The notes under the pieces are model-generated. The model did no database searches, was not told where the DNA came from, and worked only from the letters and a program-made list of their open reading frames with translations. Source: Xestospongia muta (taxonomy: Eukaryota > Porifera > Demospongiae > Haplosclerida > Petrosiidae). From it: a stretch of 64,000 bases of DNA. The translations under genes were made by a program, and so were the position numbers. Numbering within the stretch: the first letter of the stretch is position 1; each line of letters starts with the position of its first letter. This document shows positions 37,701 to 52,700 of the stretch, piece by piece. Location of the stretch: positions 13,452,263-13,516,262 of the forward strand of contig OY848918.1 of NCBI GenBank assembly GCA_963693285.1, read 5' to 3'.

Positions 37701-40700
37701 GGATATTTCATTTTTGATATAATATATATCTCATAGACTATGCTCGCTGTGGTATACAGTCACTAGATTTCTCTCCTCACTTATTGTTATAGTACTTTAT
37801 TTTTATTTTACACACAACATAAGGTCAAACATGAAGTGTATGGTTACCATGTATAAAACATTGAAAACATTAGGACTGTACTTAGTAATTAGTACATGTA
37901 TCATCACTATAATAACTCAGTATCTCACTATGACAACCATTCAATAGTTAAGTACACTAAAGTAAACTTTTAACCATTACAAAAATTAATTAATTAACAT
38001 TGTTTTACCTGGTAAAGTTCATGCATTGTTGCTTCAATAATATCTCTCTTTAAATCTTTAGCTATTGCCTTTCCAACACGTTGACAATCCTTCTTACGAG
38101 GACAAGTCTCTTCTAACAAAATCTCTAACAACTCTATAGCTTTGCATTGCATATGGACATGTTCCCAATTCTGTAAGCATTAAAAGAGCAGTATTTAAGC
38201 AGAAAGTTGAAGTAAGTTCAAATTGTGATTATAATCATGAAAGTATCAGAATTATGTACCATTTGCTCTGGTCCTTTCGTTAAGATAAGATTTAGTGAGT
38301 CAATCACTTGGCCATTAATTGCAACATTTTGATTTTTATGATTGCCACCACACAGTTCAATAAGAGCCTAGATTTATTATGTTGGAAGAAACAGTGTAGA
38401 CTAAAATTAAAAGACAAACAATATCTTTACCTGAATTGATCTTATGACAACAGATATGTCAGGATTTTTATGTTCAGCAAGGGTTTGCAATAGTTCTGCC
38501 ACTTCACCAACAATATTAATCTGTATAGAGATTAGAGATCAGTGACTTATCTACTGTACTTACAGAGATATTATGCTCCTGACATCGTAAAATATTTTGC
38601 ATTTCTTTGACTTGACCATCACACATTTTAATAATCACATTTAAGACAACGTTAAGATGTCTAACAGCTTCCTCTTCAGTAACTTCCTATGTTAATATGT
38701 GATGAGATTGTCCTATATAAGAGAATTGACAAGTATTCTTACAAGTTGGCCTGCAGACTCAATAGAATAAATTTTGGAGGTTTCAGGTTCATTATCATCA
38801 TCATCTTGCTGTTGCTGTTGTTGGACCTGTATACAATAAAACATTTATTATAGTTGAACTTGAACTAGTGTACCATTATCAATAATGAAAAGTGCCTATT
38901 TTTTATTAATGTACACTTACTGACTGATCTCTAAATTGAACCTAGAGAAAGAAATATTGTACTGAATTTTGTGATCATTTGAAGATCTGCTTACATGAGG
39001 TCCTGAAGAAATAGAGGTAACATCTTGAACAGAGCTATGGAAGTAAAAGAAAGCTGTTGCATTAATAATTATAAAAGTACATCTCCAAACAATCATGACA
39101 TTGTAAAGTTCACTGACTCTTTACTATCAGTTAACAATACAAAGAAGTGCTCACTAGAAATGTCTTACCGGTAGTAACTGAAGCAGGAAATAGCTGTTGC
39201 CAAGAGTTTGTGAAGTCTTATAAAAAAATTTGCGTCTCCATGAGAAATCCAACTTGCCATCTTTTTTTGTATCTCATGATCACATTTGCAAAGTATGACA
39301 TACATTAGTCCCAGTACTTGTACAGCAACATCATCATCAGGGTGAACAAGATGTAAAACAGCCTATAGAGAGAAGCATACACAACCAAGTAACGAACAAA
39401 GACTGATATGGTATTGGGACTACTGCCAATGTGGAGACAGTAAGAAATTATGAATTATCAACTAATTTAATAAATATTTTGTTGTTTACTGTAATAAAAT
39501 ACTCCATGTGTAGCATTTGTAAACAAATAAATGGTTCATAATGATGTGAATGTGTATTTAAAGCAACTATAACTTGAACATGACACTCATTGACACAACC
39601 ATATGCAGGGCTATAATCAAAACTATCTAGGACTCATCAAAGAATGACAGCTGAAAATTCAGCACTTCATTTAATATATGCACTCATTGTAATTGTTACT
39701 CATTAATCATTGGAACTTAGCTTTAAGTAATATCATTATAACAATATCTTTAAAATCATTACAATACCTTTTCGTGTATCATCTTTAAATCATTTTGTAT
39801 TTCTATCAAATGTCTTTCAATTGTCCTAATCTCCTCTGTATCTTCAGACCTATAATGGACATTGTGTAGTTAAGAATATAAAGTTTAGTTTAATAACTCT
39901 GCAACCCTGCTCATGCATGAGGAAGATAACTGAGACTCTCTTCCTCCTTCAAATACCAAGTGTCAAAATAGACAGCACAAAATAAAACTTACTCATTCAT
40001 TTTGTCTCTTAATTCATTAACACTCTCCAGTCTTTTGTTAAGAACTCCAAACAAAATTTGCAATGTAAAACATAAGACTTTGTTAAGTTGATCTCTATTA
40101 ATACAATCATCTGTTCGACGTAACTGGTTATATAAAACTCTGCAAGAAACAATATAAAAAATAACTGAGGCTTGGCAGAGACAAGTACAACAATTATCTT
40201 TTTATTATTATACTGTATATTATCTTCTTGAAAATTGCAGGCTATGTAGGCCATACTTTCTCCAGGAATTGTTATTGATAAACATATAAAATAGAATATT
40301 AACTGTTTCACTTACTCAAGCATATCAGAAAGTGGTTTTGTCATCTTAAGTTGTCTATTAGTATAAGAAGTGATATAAAAATACCATAGAATGGATTAAT
40401 ATTAATAACATGTCTATTTCCAATATAATATAAATGCACACATACAGACATGCATATTCCAATCTAAGATCAAAGTTCAATAGTGGCAAAACAATGTTAG
40501 TGTAAAGATTAGGGATACCATGATTAAAAAAGGAAATATAACTTGTATTGACTTATGTGCGTGACTGAAATTGCAAAGAACTATTATGAGTTAATATATA
40601 CTGTTAAATATTTATGTATATTGATAGATGTGCCATATGTATATTGTCTACTGGTAAGCATGACAATACTACTCCAAAAAACCTTACGTAATTAACAAAT

Positions 40701-43700
40701 GATGCCATTTATAGTTATAATGTTGTTACCCTTTCATTTCTTCTGATGGTTCATTATCACAGAACAATTGAACAACCTGTGTGAAACTCCTCCCGCTAGG
40801 TAATAATTGTGCCTGACATTCATGTAATTCTAATTAGAGAAAATTATGAACAATTAATCAAATTGTATTGGCACATTTTTCCACCTGACCTGTAACATGT
40901 TCCTGACAGTCCCAAGATTTTTTTGAACTACATGTTAACTATAATTGTATGTCTATTTTTATATTTTATATTATATTGTTGTTTGCAATTCTCAAAGACA
41001 ACAAATGAAATTTGATCAAATTTAATTAGTTATTTTTAAGTGCTACAAAATTGGGCATGGTAGACTACACTTGAAGATTTTTGTTTCTCAGCCTATATTT
41101 CTATGATTCTACAACTACATTCTTTCCCAAAAACTGCTGCTAATATAATACTGTACACGTGGTATATTTTGCATGGATTTAATTTCACAAATTTCGCGAT
41201 TTGAGCAAATTCGTGAAATTAAAAATAATTAGTAATCAGTAATACAACTTGTACCTGTATCATTATTGTTGTCTTGTTTATCATCACTGTCTTGTTCATA
41301 GGTTTCATAAACTTCCTGATAGCTTGCAATAAACTGTTGAAACACTTCGTTTAATCCAACTTCATCAGCCACTTCATCTTTATACTCAACAAGCTCACTA
41401 ATTTGGTGTGGAATATTGGGGGTAGCAGTCTACATGTAGAAAAAAGTATAATTAAACTAAGTATATATATAAACTGGATCATCATGACAGCTCATATATA
41501 TATATATACTATTTCATCATATATAATTGTCTAATAGTAATATAATGTTGACAATTAGAACAACAACATGTCCATAAAAGGCACTTGTTTCCTTCAAATT
41601 GAAAAGTACTAAAGTGCAGAACACTTGCCTCAGTATAAACTGTTAGTTGACTATGCTGGCATTGCGTGAGATTTTTTTATTGCAAGTGGTATTTTATAAA
41701 GGTTATTTTTAATAAGCAACTATTTTGTGCTTTTAATATAGATTTGTATCAAGGACTAACACAGTCGTATCTGACCGAATTGGATATCTTCAGATAAGTC
41801 TGCTCACAGCTACAAAGAATATCAAGGCAAGTAAAATTTGCTAAAACTTCAAAACTAAACATTTTAATGAAAATTCCACATTGAATTTGTAGATAATTGT
41901 ATTTTTTACACAAAGTAGTTGTACTAAAGTGAATATCTGTTCTATCTAGCCTGTGTTATTTTGAAAGGTTTTTCTTACTTTTCAAGCTTTGTCTTCAGTT
42001 GACATCCTTTTATTTAGAACAAGTTTCTATTGCTAAACTAATCCCATTTCTTTGTCAACTCTATAGTTGTAGATATTGTTGTTGACTAATTAGAAAAGTT
42101 CAAAGTGCATTGTCATGTTGATACACAGCACCAGCACAAAGCAAGTACTGTACTTTTGCCCACATAGTGAGCAGCACAGCCTAATAAAGCTTCTTATGTA
42201 GACTTGTTTGAGAAAGAATACAATTATAAAGTAAACAAGTACTTGTGCTAACAGTATTACATTACATGCAATGTGTGCCAAAATAATTAAAAATAGTCAG
42301 ACAGTAAGATACATTTGGTACAAACTGAAATAAGGATTGAAGGCATAGTAAAAGAATTGTACAAATCAATTAATCACTCCATTAAAACCTCCACTTACTA
42401 TACAACATAATAATATAACATAAACTGTACCTTATATTGGTCACTTGGAACTACTTTGGCAATACTGTTGAAACAGGCTTTCCAAAAGACAATATGAGAA
42501 TCACAAGTTACAAATATTGGAACAAGGTCCTCATGAATTAATTTCTGTTGACATAAACAAAATCCAAACAATTGGTGAATCAAAGAGTTAAATAAGTGGA
42601 TTGGAGATTTATATTTAAAATTTTTTTAAAGTTAATTACTAATTATTTATCAAGTAATAACACATTTACTTACCAGTAATACATCACCAAATTGTTTTAG
42701 TTTATCTTGTTGCCACTTATCAAGTTCATCAGAACTTAGCTCATTACAAAATGCAGTAACTAATGGAATTATTCCATTAACAAAATAAAAAAGACCAAAA
42801 CTGATATCTTTAGTATCTGAGTCATCATCAAGTTTCCATACGTTTGTCCAACTCTGACAAGATGACAATAAAGACCCATATCAACATAATGTTAGACAAA
42901 AACATTTAACTTACAATATGTTCAGAGAACAATCTCTTAAAGAGAAACATAAATTTTTCATCACCAAATGTACCAATATGATCATTAACAAAGGTAGTAC
43001 AGGAATCAATGTGTTTCCAGAAATCACTATTTCTGGGTCTATATGTACAATCAATATAAAATATATTGTAATTCCTACAGTTAGTAGGGCATTACTTGAG
43101 CTCATGGAGTGAAGAACGAGAAAACTTCTCACTATAAATGCAACCTTCATTAAGGAGGCGAGCAAAAGGTACTTTACGTTGCATGGGTATTTTAACATTT
43201 ACAAGAATACTGTAAAAGAGTTAATAACAAAAATTTATATACTTCATTTGATTATTGTTGTATCATTTGAAAGTCAAAATTAAAAACAAGATGTTTCTTT
43301 TCATTGAAACAAAGCAATTATTGATTCTATATTAAGCTAACCAATAAATGTAATGTGTTGATATTACAACAGGATGCTATGACATGCATAAATGTATAAC
43401 AGGAATATGTAGATACATAAGGTTTGCCTCGCACAGTAAAAAGCTTGAATTAATAATAATTATGGCTTTGATCTCTTAGTTTGTCCAGAATAATAATAAA
43501 AGTTAGAATTTGTATCTTAATTTCTCTGTATTAGCTTCTAACAAAGTATTTGATCTCATTCATTTTCACTGCCTAGACACCTTGTGTGTATATTTTGCTC
43601 TTTAATTGTTTATGTTTGTCTTCACTCTGCTTTTTTCAAATCTCTTGCATCACCAAATGTTAAGTAATGCATTCTCTGAGGACACAAATAATAATGTGCT

Positions 43701-46700
43701 CTTGGAAACCTGTGATTCAGGATTCCAGTAAAGAAATTATTGTATTCTTTAGTGTGACCAAGCCACATATAAATTTATATACAAACTAAGGTGAAATTTA
43801 ATGCATTGCTTAGATTAGTTGTGTCACACTAAGGTGCTTGGCAATAAAGAAAACCTCAGCAAGATATCAATCTAAGTATTCACTTATTACTAACCTTACA
43901 AGCTCTTTTACTGTGAAGATCTTGTGACACACAACCTCAGCAAACTTGCCTCTACCCTCAGCACATGTAGCTAATAAACTAGTTACATTCAACAGTGTCA
44001 ATAACTTAACATCATCATTCTGTATGAAATAAAAGATAACTTCTGTATAAAAGTATACATATACTGCTTACATCTTTTAATAGTACAGCAAGTCGTTCAT
44101 CAGCCTTATCTTCTAACATAAGACTAAAAAAGTGGTATTTGTAATGAAAATTTTCATTCAACATTCTTGCTATCTTGTCTTGATAGTTTTTCAAGAGAGG
44201 ACCAGATTTGCCTTTGGAGGGCTACAGAAATATAAATACAAGTATTTATTAGACAAGAATATAAAATAACCTACCTTCATCACAGCTTCAAGAGTAGTAA
44301 AAAAGTCTAGATACTCTTTAGTCTCATTTGAAGTACCTGTACAAGCCAGTATATATAGCTGTCTAATATCTCCTTCAGAAAAATTCCGACATAATTCAAC
44401 ACGGTCTGTAATGATCTATGAAGAAAAATGAAGTTAGTACTGAAAAATAAATAAGTCAAACACTCTTACCTCTGTCAACAGATAGGCAACTGAAGATATC
44501 GCAATCTTGACGTCATAAAAGTCAGTAAAGTGTAGAAACATTTTTTGTTGTACCTTGAATGTGAATTAAGTAGCTTTACAGTAATACAACTATTGCATTA
44601 ATTCCTACCATTTTATTGCCTCTGCATAGTTTTTGAAGCACATCACAAACATCTACTAATAATTCCTTGATTTTATCTTTCTTAAGACCATCTTTATAGT
44701 CTTTTGAAAAATGCTTGAACACAAAAATTAGAAGAGCTGAATAAACACCTTTTGGAAAAAGTAAAAAGTGATAAGAATGGATAACAACAAATATTGTGGA
44801 GAGACTAGAGACAATGACTACAACAATAAACAATTATGTTAAGTTATATTTACCACTAGTATAAACAATATTTTGATAGACTAATCTTGGACAAACTTCA
44901 TTGCTAACAAAAAGAAGACGTTTCAGTTTTGTTAGGAACTTTGGTAAATCATCTATAGTATGAAAAACAAAAATTGATAATTTTTATTAAAGTATATATA
45001 ATCTACATAATGATTCCTTTCAATGTTATAATTCAAACTGCACTAATGTATACTTAATATTTATTAAAACAGAATGGTCATAAAACATTACCAGGGGGAT
45101 CAGTAGCATCTACTAATGTTTTCAATTCTGATTCCTTTGTAAGAGCACCTTCTGTTAATGACCAGTTGTATATGCTATGGTGTTCAGTTGGATTCTTTTG
45201 ATCAACAGCAGTGTGAATATAAGAGTACTTTGCATCTTCAAAAAGTTTATGTTCTTTCTACATGCAATGGAAGAAAGTCATGTTGATATATATTATATAC
45301 ACTATTATTACACATGTGATGTTTTATCATTCTACCTTATAAATTGCATATAGCAGATTAGCACTACAGATTCTCAGTTCATCTTCATAACTCATCAAAT
45401 CTTGTAAGATTACAACAAGACCTCCAGGAACATCAACATCAAAGCATTTGTAATCATCTCTTGTTTCAAAAAATCTTGCCAATTTTTGACATTGTCTGTT
45501 GAGGGCCCTAATTAAATAAACAATTATGTGTTGTAAACAGAATATCAGCAATAGATTGAAAGGATGGTAAATAGTTAGGCTAAAGAGGAAGACAGGATTT
45601 AACAAATGAATATCTAGAGATACCAACATCAAGGATACAACATACATTGAACTTGAACAATGCAATTTAACAATGAAAGTGGGAAAAATGATATTTTATT
45701 ATAATAATGGCATGTTTTATTATTAGAATATTGTTCTTACTCTATATCCAGACTTGCAACATTAAATGACTCTTTCAACAAAGGATCAAGTCCAGGATTA
45801 GTACTGCCTTTACGAAGTTTAAAATCAATCAATAGTCTCTACGTTAATGTTAGATAAAATAAATCAAATTTTTTTCTAAAAACTATACTTACAGCAGAAG
45901 CCAAGTATGAAAGTTGCTTGAAGAAACCATGTAACAATTTTACAGCTCTACAAAACAAGACAAGGAGATTAGGACATACATGTTGCTACAGTATGTATTG
46001 GACATTATTATATTAGAATAAGAGCAATGCAAATGTGTAATGACGTTTGCCTTACATTATTTTGACTTTAAAAATATGTTCATTGTTTTCCTTTTTATAT
46101 CGCTGGTTATCTACAGTGATAGTAATTAATATGTTTGACTGTTAAATTAAGTAGCAGTGTCATGAGATTAAAAACAATGAATGACTTGATGCATTTATTT
46201 CACTTAGCAGATAACTCCTAATTGAAAATATAATTCCAACTATAATAACAGATAATATGCATAATTATGTAATAAAAAAGGTCAAAAGGTCATAGAAAAA
46301 CACATCCCATACACAGGGAAATTTTTTTATTTGAATATAAAGCCATTCGTGAAAAAGGTTTGGTAATACACTGTTAATAAGTGTGGCATCATGTACAACA
46401 ATATGATTTATAAAAATTAATTTCATAAATGTCCAAACTTTTTTGCAGAAATAATCCTCCTTAAATAATTTGTGGTGTACAATAAAAAAACAATACTGAC
46501 ATTAAGTTAAGTTTTCATTTGGCCATATTATCATTGTCATACAAACATTGATATGCTATGTGTACATAACTCACTGTCAGTATAATGATCTGTCCTTCCA
46601 TCTAATATCCCAACAAGATTGGCAAGATCAAATCCAGTATCTATACTGACATTCCAACAATAGGCATAAGCAGTTAGACGTTCCATGACTTCTAACATTT

Positions 46701-49700
46701 GAGCTAGCAGTTCAGTATCATGTTTTTCAGGATCAAGCACCTTCAATAGAACAAAGCAACAATTTAAGACATGAACAAGTCTGTTGACTGTAATATAGAC
46801 ATGCTAACTTTTTAATAGGAACACTTTAGGATAATGTACTCTTTAACAGTTGTTTAATTAATTGAGTAAATAGATGACCCATTGTTGAGTATTAATATAT
46901 GTGCTGCTATAAATCCATTAATTGAAATCAATAATTGATATCAAAGATATATATATATATATGGTGTTTATAAAGACAAAATATGTGGGACATGAATAAT
47001 ACAAATATTTTAGATTTTTAAATATATCTAGCAATATTAATGATTTGAACAATTTCATAATGTGCTAATTAATTTAGATTTTAAGACTTAGAAATGTGAT
47101 TTTGTTTGATTTATACATGCACATAAACATACATGTATATACTACAGTAACTATATAATAACAATAGTACTGTTGTTACCTGTGTGTTCTTAACTTTCTT
47201 GCCAATGATAAATATCAGCTCACGGATCATAGAAGCATCTTCCAAACTATCCACACTGTATCTACTGACATTACTGGCTTTTAATGGATCAGTGTTGATC
47301 AGGTTCTCCCATAACTAAACAAAATTAAATGAATTATTAATATAACATCCATGAGTTATTAAGCATATTAATGTTTGGTTAGCAGTATTTTTCAGTCTAC
47401 ATTTGTAGACAGAAAAACAGGTAATATTTAAAATAAATTACATTATATTTGACATTTTGAGTAGAATAAGTGAACTATTAAAGTAAAATTAATAAATAAA
47501 CTTTGATGCCAGCTAATGCATCATGCATTAATTCAAGTTGATGTCAGTTCCATTCTAGTGGATGGGATGGAATTACTGTATATTTCTTGTCTTTGTATAC
47601 TGAATTTAATATAATAATGTAGTACTAATAATTCACATTTAAAGTAAAAGTCAGCTAGCATGGATCAGTGATCATCCTTGATCTCTTATAAAGGCAAAGA
47701 GATAGGCAACTAATCTGAATCAAACTGCATTATTTCAAATATTCACTATGATTAGAATACTTCAAGGGTGTCATGTCAAAATAGTATAGATGATTTAATA
47801 CTGTTTACTGATTTAGTATTTGAAGTGCTCAAAACACGAGATGAAAAAGCATATAAATTGTGTTACATATGAGAGTAAGATGACACCCCTTTTTTCATAA
47901 CTAAGTTATTGTTGGCTACAAAGTCAGTCATCATTTGGGTATAGAAAGAACACCTACAATGTAATGAAATATTCTGTTGTATCTTGATTGAAATATTCAG
48001 TGTTTTCTGAAAATACACTTCAATGGACAATCCAGGCCATTCCTATATAGGCATTGCTATCATGTGTTTGATACTCATTCATTGTTATGACAGTACTGAT
48101 GCTGCTTTAAACATTCAGAGTAGTTAAATGGAAATTATAGATCTAAAATGAAGCTTACTCATTCTCATTATTTTAGAAGATTAGATATTGTGTCAGTGGT
48201 CAGCTTAATTAATTTATTTAGCACATTTAATTTTCATAATGAACACCACTAAAGTTTAACTATAGAATATTTCATAAAAATTTGATGAATAAAATAGACA
48301 ATAGAGGTTGTTTCAATGTTATACAATATCATAATATCAGTGAAAATATGCAAGTTATCCCAGAAGCTATACCACAATTGTAGTAATTGACAATAGTGTA
48401 ACTACAATACATGTGGCATAAATAGTTATGTTCTTCCTAATAGCAGTTCTTTAAGCATCTGTTTGTTAAACCTGACTCATTTCCATTGCAACATAAAATA
48501 ACATACAAGTCAAATGTCAACACTTAAAATAGCATCTTGGCATTTCAACTTTTGTCTTCATTACCAGAATCTCATCAATATAATGTAAGACCACAAAACT
48601 GGTCTGCCTCAGTATGTACAAAGCCAACTAGAACCCCAAAAATACTCTTTGTAATTAATGTCCAATAATTGAAACCATGAGTAAAAGATTGATCCTATTT
48701 TACTTAACTAACTGGATTAGTTCAGTTGAAATAGTATCTAATTATAGCTTCAATTGAAGCCATGATTCAATTACAATAGTAAAGTGGGTGTAAAAGCAAT
48801 GTGGTTGTAGGTGCAACTAGTTGGCTTTATGTATATTGAGTTATACTAAGTTTGGCTCTGTAGCAATCTAGGATTGGGCTTACATCATATTGATGAAACT
48901 GTAGTAACAAAGAGCCAGTTAAAATGAAAAAATGCTTTTTTCAGTGGATGCAAGCAGATAGGAATGAAAACTCAAGAAAACACTTCAACCAAGTCAATAA
49001 CACATAAACCTAAAATCATCATGTGATTATTATATTGGTTAAAAAGGTGTGGATACCAACATCTCATCAGACAAAGATAAATAAAATGGCCATAACTTGA
49101 GAACAAAGCATCTTAATGAAAATTCCCACATCAAAAATGAAATAAATTGCATTTCATGCACACCTTGCCATATTGTCTGTGCTTGTCTGTGCTTTTGGAA
49201 CAGACAAACAGACAGACAGACACACACAAGCATACAAACATACAAAGCAAGCACTGCAATGTTTGCCCATTAATTGAAATGAGGGTTAACAAGATTATTA
49301 TTAAAACAAGACTAAATCATCCTATTATTGTTTTATACAACATTAATCTCATAGTAAAACACTGGACTTATAAAAATTAAAAATTAGTAGGTGTTTTTAT
49401 GATGAGATTATACAATGCTTAAGACTCAATGTATTTGAATGTTTAACTTTAAAAGTACAAAAGCAATCTAACAAGAAATTTAATTATGATTAATTACACA
49501 TATTATTGTAGAGGTCCTGATTTTAAAAATTATTGTTTGCAGAATGTGGTTGTTGCATATGGAGTTTTATTTACTTTCAATTGTTAGTAGAACACACAAA
49601 GATACCATATACACTTGTAGTCCACAATAATTAATTATAGGACTACCTGACATGTAAGTCTACTAGATAATGAAAACCAATGACGCATTATAAACCACAT

Positions 49701-52700
49701 ACACATAGTGTAAACATTTGACCACGTCTTAGTCACATGTTACCAAGGAACTTACATAGCAGTGCCATAAGTCATCAATACATCTTCCATTTCTGTCTAT
49801 ACTGGGCTCAATATAAACTGATTCCACAAGATATAAATAAGCTGATTTTACATCTGATGGTATTTTAGTGTCTTCAAGAACAATTAATGCTTCTTTAAAG
49901 ATAGGCCAGTCATTTCCTCTATATTTCTTGACTTTGTCAATCAAAGTTGTATTCATACCCTAAACATAAAATAAATATAAGTACAGTAAATCTAGTTAAT
50001 AAAGCTTTTGGACTTTTCCTCAAAGCCTCACAAAGGAGAAACATCTGCTTACAGTATTAGATAAACCATAGTAGTTGGCTCAAGACCATATTAAGAAGTT
50101 CTAAGTATTTGACAATTATGAATGTAATTAACAACACTATCCATTTTCTTATATAGTCATTCTTAAGGTGTTTTCCTAATGCTGTACCATATAGTTGCAA
50201 ACTCCTTCCTCCTTTGCCATGCTATAGGGTTCTACTAGTAATGATATAAAGACATGATGAGTATACATTAATCTGTTTCTTTCAAATATTATTAAATATT
50301 ATAGCAATGCAATGTGTACCTTACAAACTCTGCTAAATAATTTCAGTTGAGCAATAAAAAATGACCGTTTGGCATCATCCTGTTCCATAAAGAGTTAGCT
50401 ATATATATGAAGACACTACACTTACAGAATTGCAAATCAATGATATTGGTCCTTGAACTTCAGGTGAAGGCTGTTCAAGTCCTTGGTCTCCTTGTGAAAC
50501 AAAATAAACCTCATCACCTCTAATTTCAGTTGCGTAAAATGACATCTGTGAGTCAGAAAAATGATTCTTTATTTCAACACACTCATAATAATGTAGCTAA
50601 AACAAACCTGTCTTCTTTCAATGATAGTTTTAAAAACTTGATCTGAAAAAAGAATTTTAAAAAAGTCAATATTAAAATTACTCACAAATTATTTCAGCAC
50701 AGAAAAGAAACCTATTACTTTACCTTGTAGTTCTCTATTAGGTAAATCTGCTGTAAAACAGAGGGCACCATATAATTCAAGAACAGCTGCATTCTATGTA
50801 GTAACAATAATATAATTAATACTCTACATGTATATATGATTTACAGGTTTATTATGAAAGAGGTCTTTGATCTTCAATACTACTACTTTAGCAATTTCAC
50901 TATAAAAATGAACAAAAATTAAAATTATGCATGCCAAAGAGAAAATTGATTGGTTGTTTTAATTAATAAATTGAAACCATTGTAAATAAATCACAATTAA
51001 TGAAACTAAATAACTGATAGCACAAGTACATTCAATTGAGCATGACTGATCAAGATTTGTAAGCTATTACAACTCAAAAAACATCTCACACAATAAACTC
51101 TGTCAACTCTCTAATTGTAAAAACTATTAAACCTCTATTTTTTAAGTAACAGCTACACATACTATCAAAATACATGTAAATTTGTTAAAAGCCTTCAATA
51201 AGTGCTAAATTGTCATACCTGTCATGACGAACCAATGTACCAAGCACTTTCTCAACATTAACATCATAACCAAGCTACTATATAGTAAAAGCAGAACATA
51301 ATGTAGTAAATAACTTACCTTACTAACTAACACTACCAAATAGTTTTCATTTGTTAAGTCCCTTCTTGATTTATCATTTGGTGTTCTAGCATAGTGTTCA
51401 AGAACTGTACAGACCTTTCTCTGTAGGTCTGAGGACCTGTGTACACGTACAATTACATAATAGATTACTATTAGTTTTAAGACTAATACACGAGCTAACA
51501 TATGTACATTCAATAACATATATTGACTTGATATAGACAGTCAGCGTGTTATAACACATTACTATACTGCAATATAATGTGTTAGATTGCAAATGTGCTT
51601 AAACCAACTATATCATGTATTTCTACATTTATTATATGCTTAGACACAAATTCTATCTCAGTTATCTACAAGTATGTTGAATCAGAAATATATGATATGT
51701 ATTATAGCTTTTGTGTTAGGCAATAATTACATTAAATAGGAGTAACAACATGATTATAGTCAGTAACACAAAATTGTACCAATATTAAACTTACATTGAC
51801 TTTCCTAAGATATTGACCAGTATATCTACAACCTAAACAAGAGACGTCCATATTAATACACAGTATAATAGTATAACAGTAACATCTTACATGATATACT
51901 CTTAACATTTTTGAACCAGTTGTGATGTCCTTGTCAATCCACTTTGCTAATTCATCCAAGATTGTATTGAGTTCATCAGATTTGTATGATTGGTCTCTCT
52001 CTATAGACTATAGTTGTCAAAATGATAATCATTTAACATTAATATAATATGTATACTCACATTTTTATAATCTTGCAGCACATTAGATATACTAGCCACA
52101 AAGTACAGATTATGGACATGATTTGGAGTTACCTACAATTAGCATAGACATATAACATTAAACTAAATCCACATTTCAATATATAATTGTGTATATAAAG
52201 GGTTAATATATTATTATATTTACTTCTTCAATTCTGAAATCATCAACATTTTTTTCTTTTAGAGAAAGCTATAGAAAAAAAAATTATTCTAATAACAAGA
52301 ACATGTATTTGTAGTCATTGCTAGTTATAACTCAAACAACAATTGACTTGTGTATCCATTTCTCTGATCCCTCCACCTCCCATATACACATACCTCAAAA
52401 CCATCCATCCATGTATCCATTCATAAACATATGTTTAAAAATTCTATAGAAATTCTTATATTATGTCCTCACATTAAATAACTTTCCACCAATTTGTCGT
52501 TTTTTACCAAATACTTTTTTTGGCAATATGCGATCACCTAAACGAGTAAAAAGTAAAATGTTAACACAATCAATACTACTTATTTAGAGTTCTTTATACT
52601 ATATAAGTACTAACCACTGGCGTAGACATTTAATAGAGAGCTAATAAATATTTTTATTAATATGTTCATTTAAATTAAAATATTGTTTCCTTTTAATAAT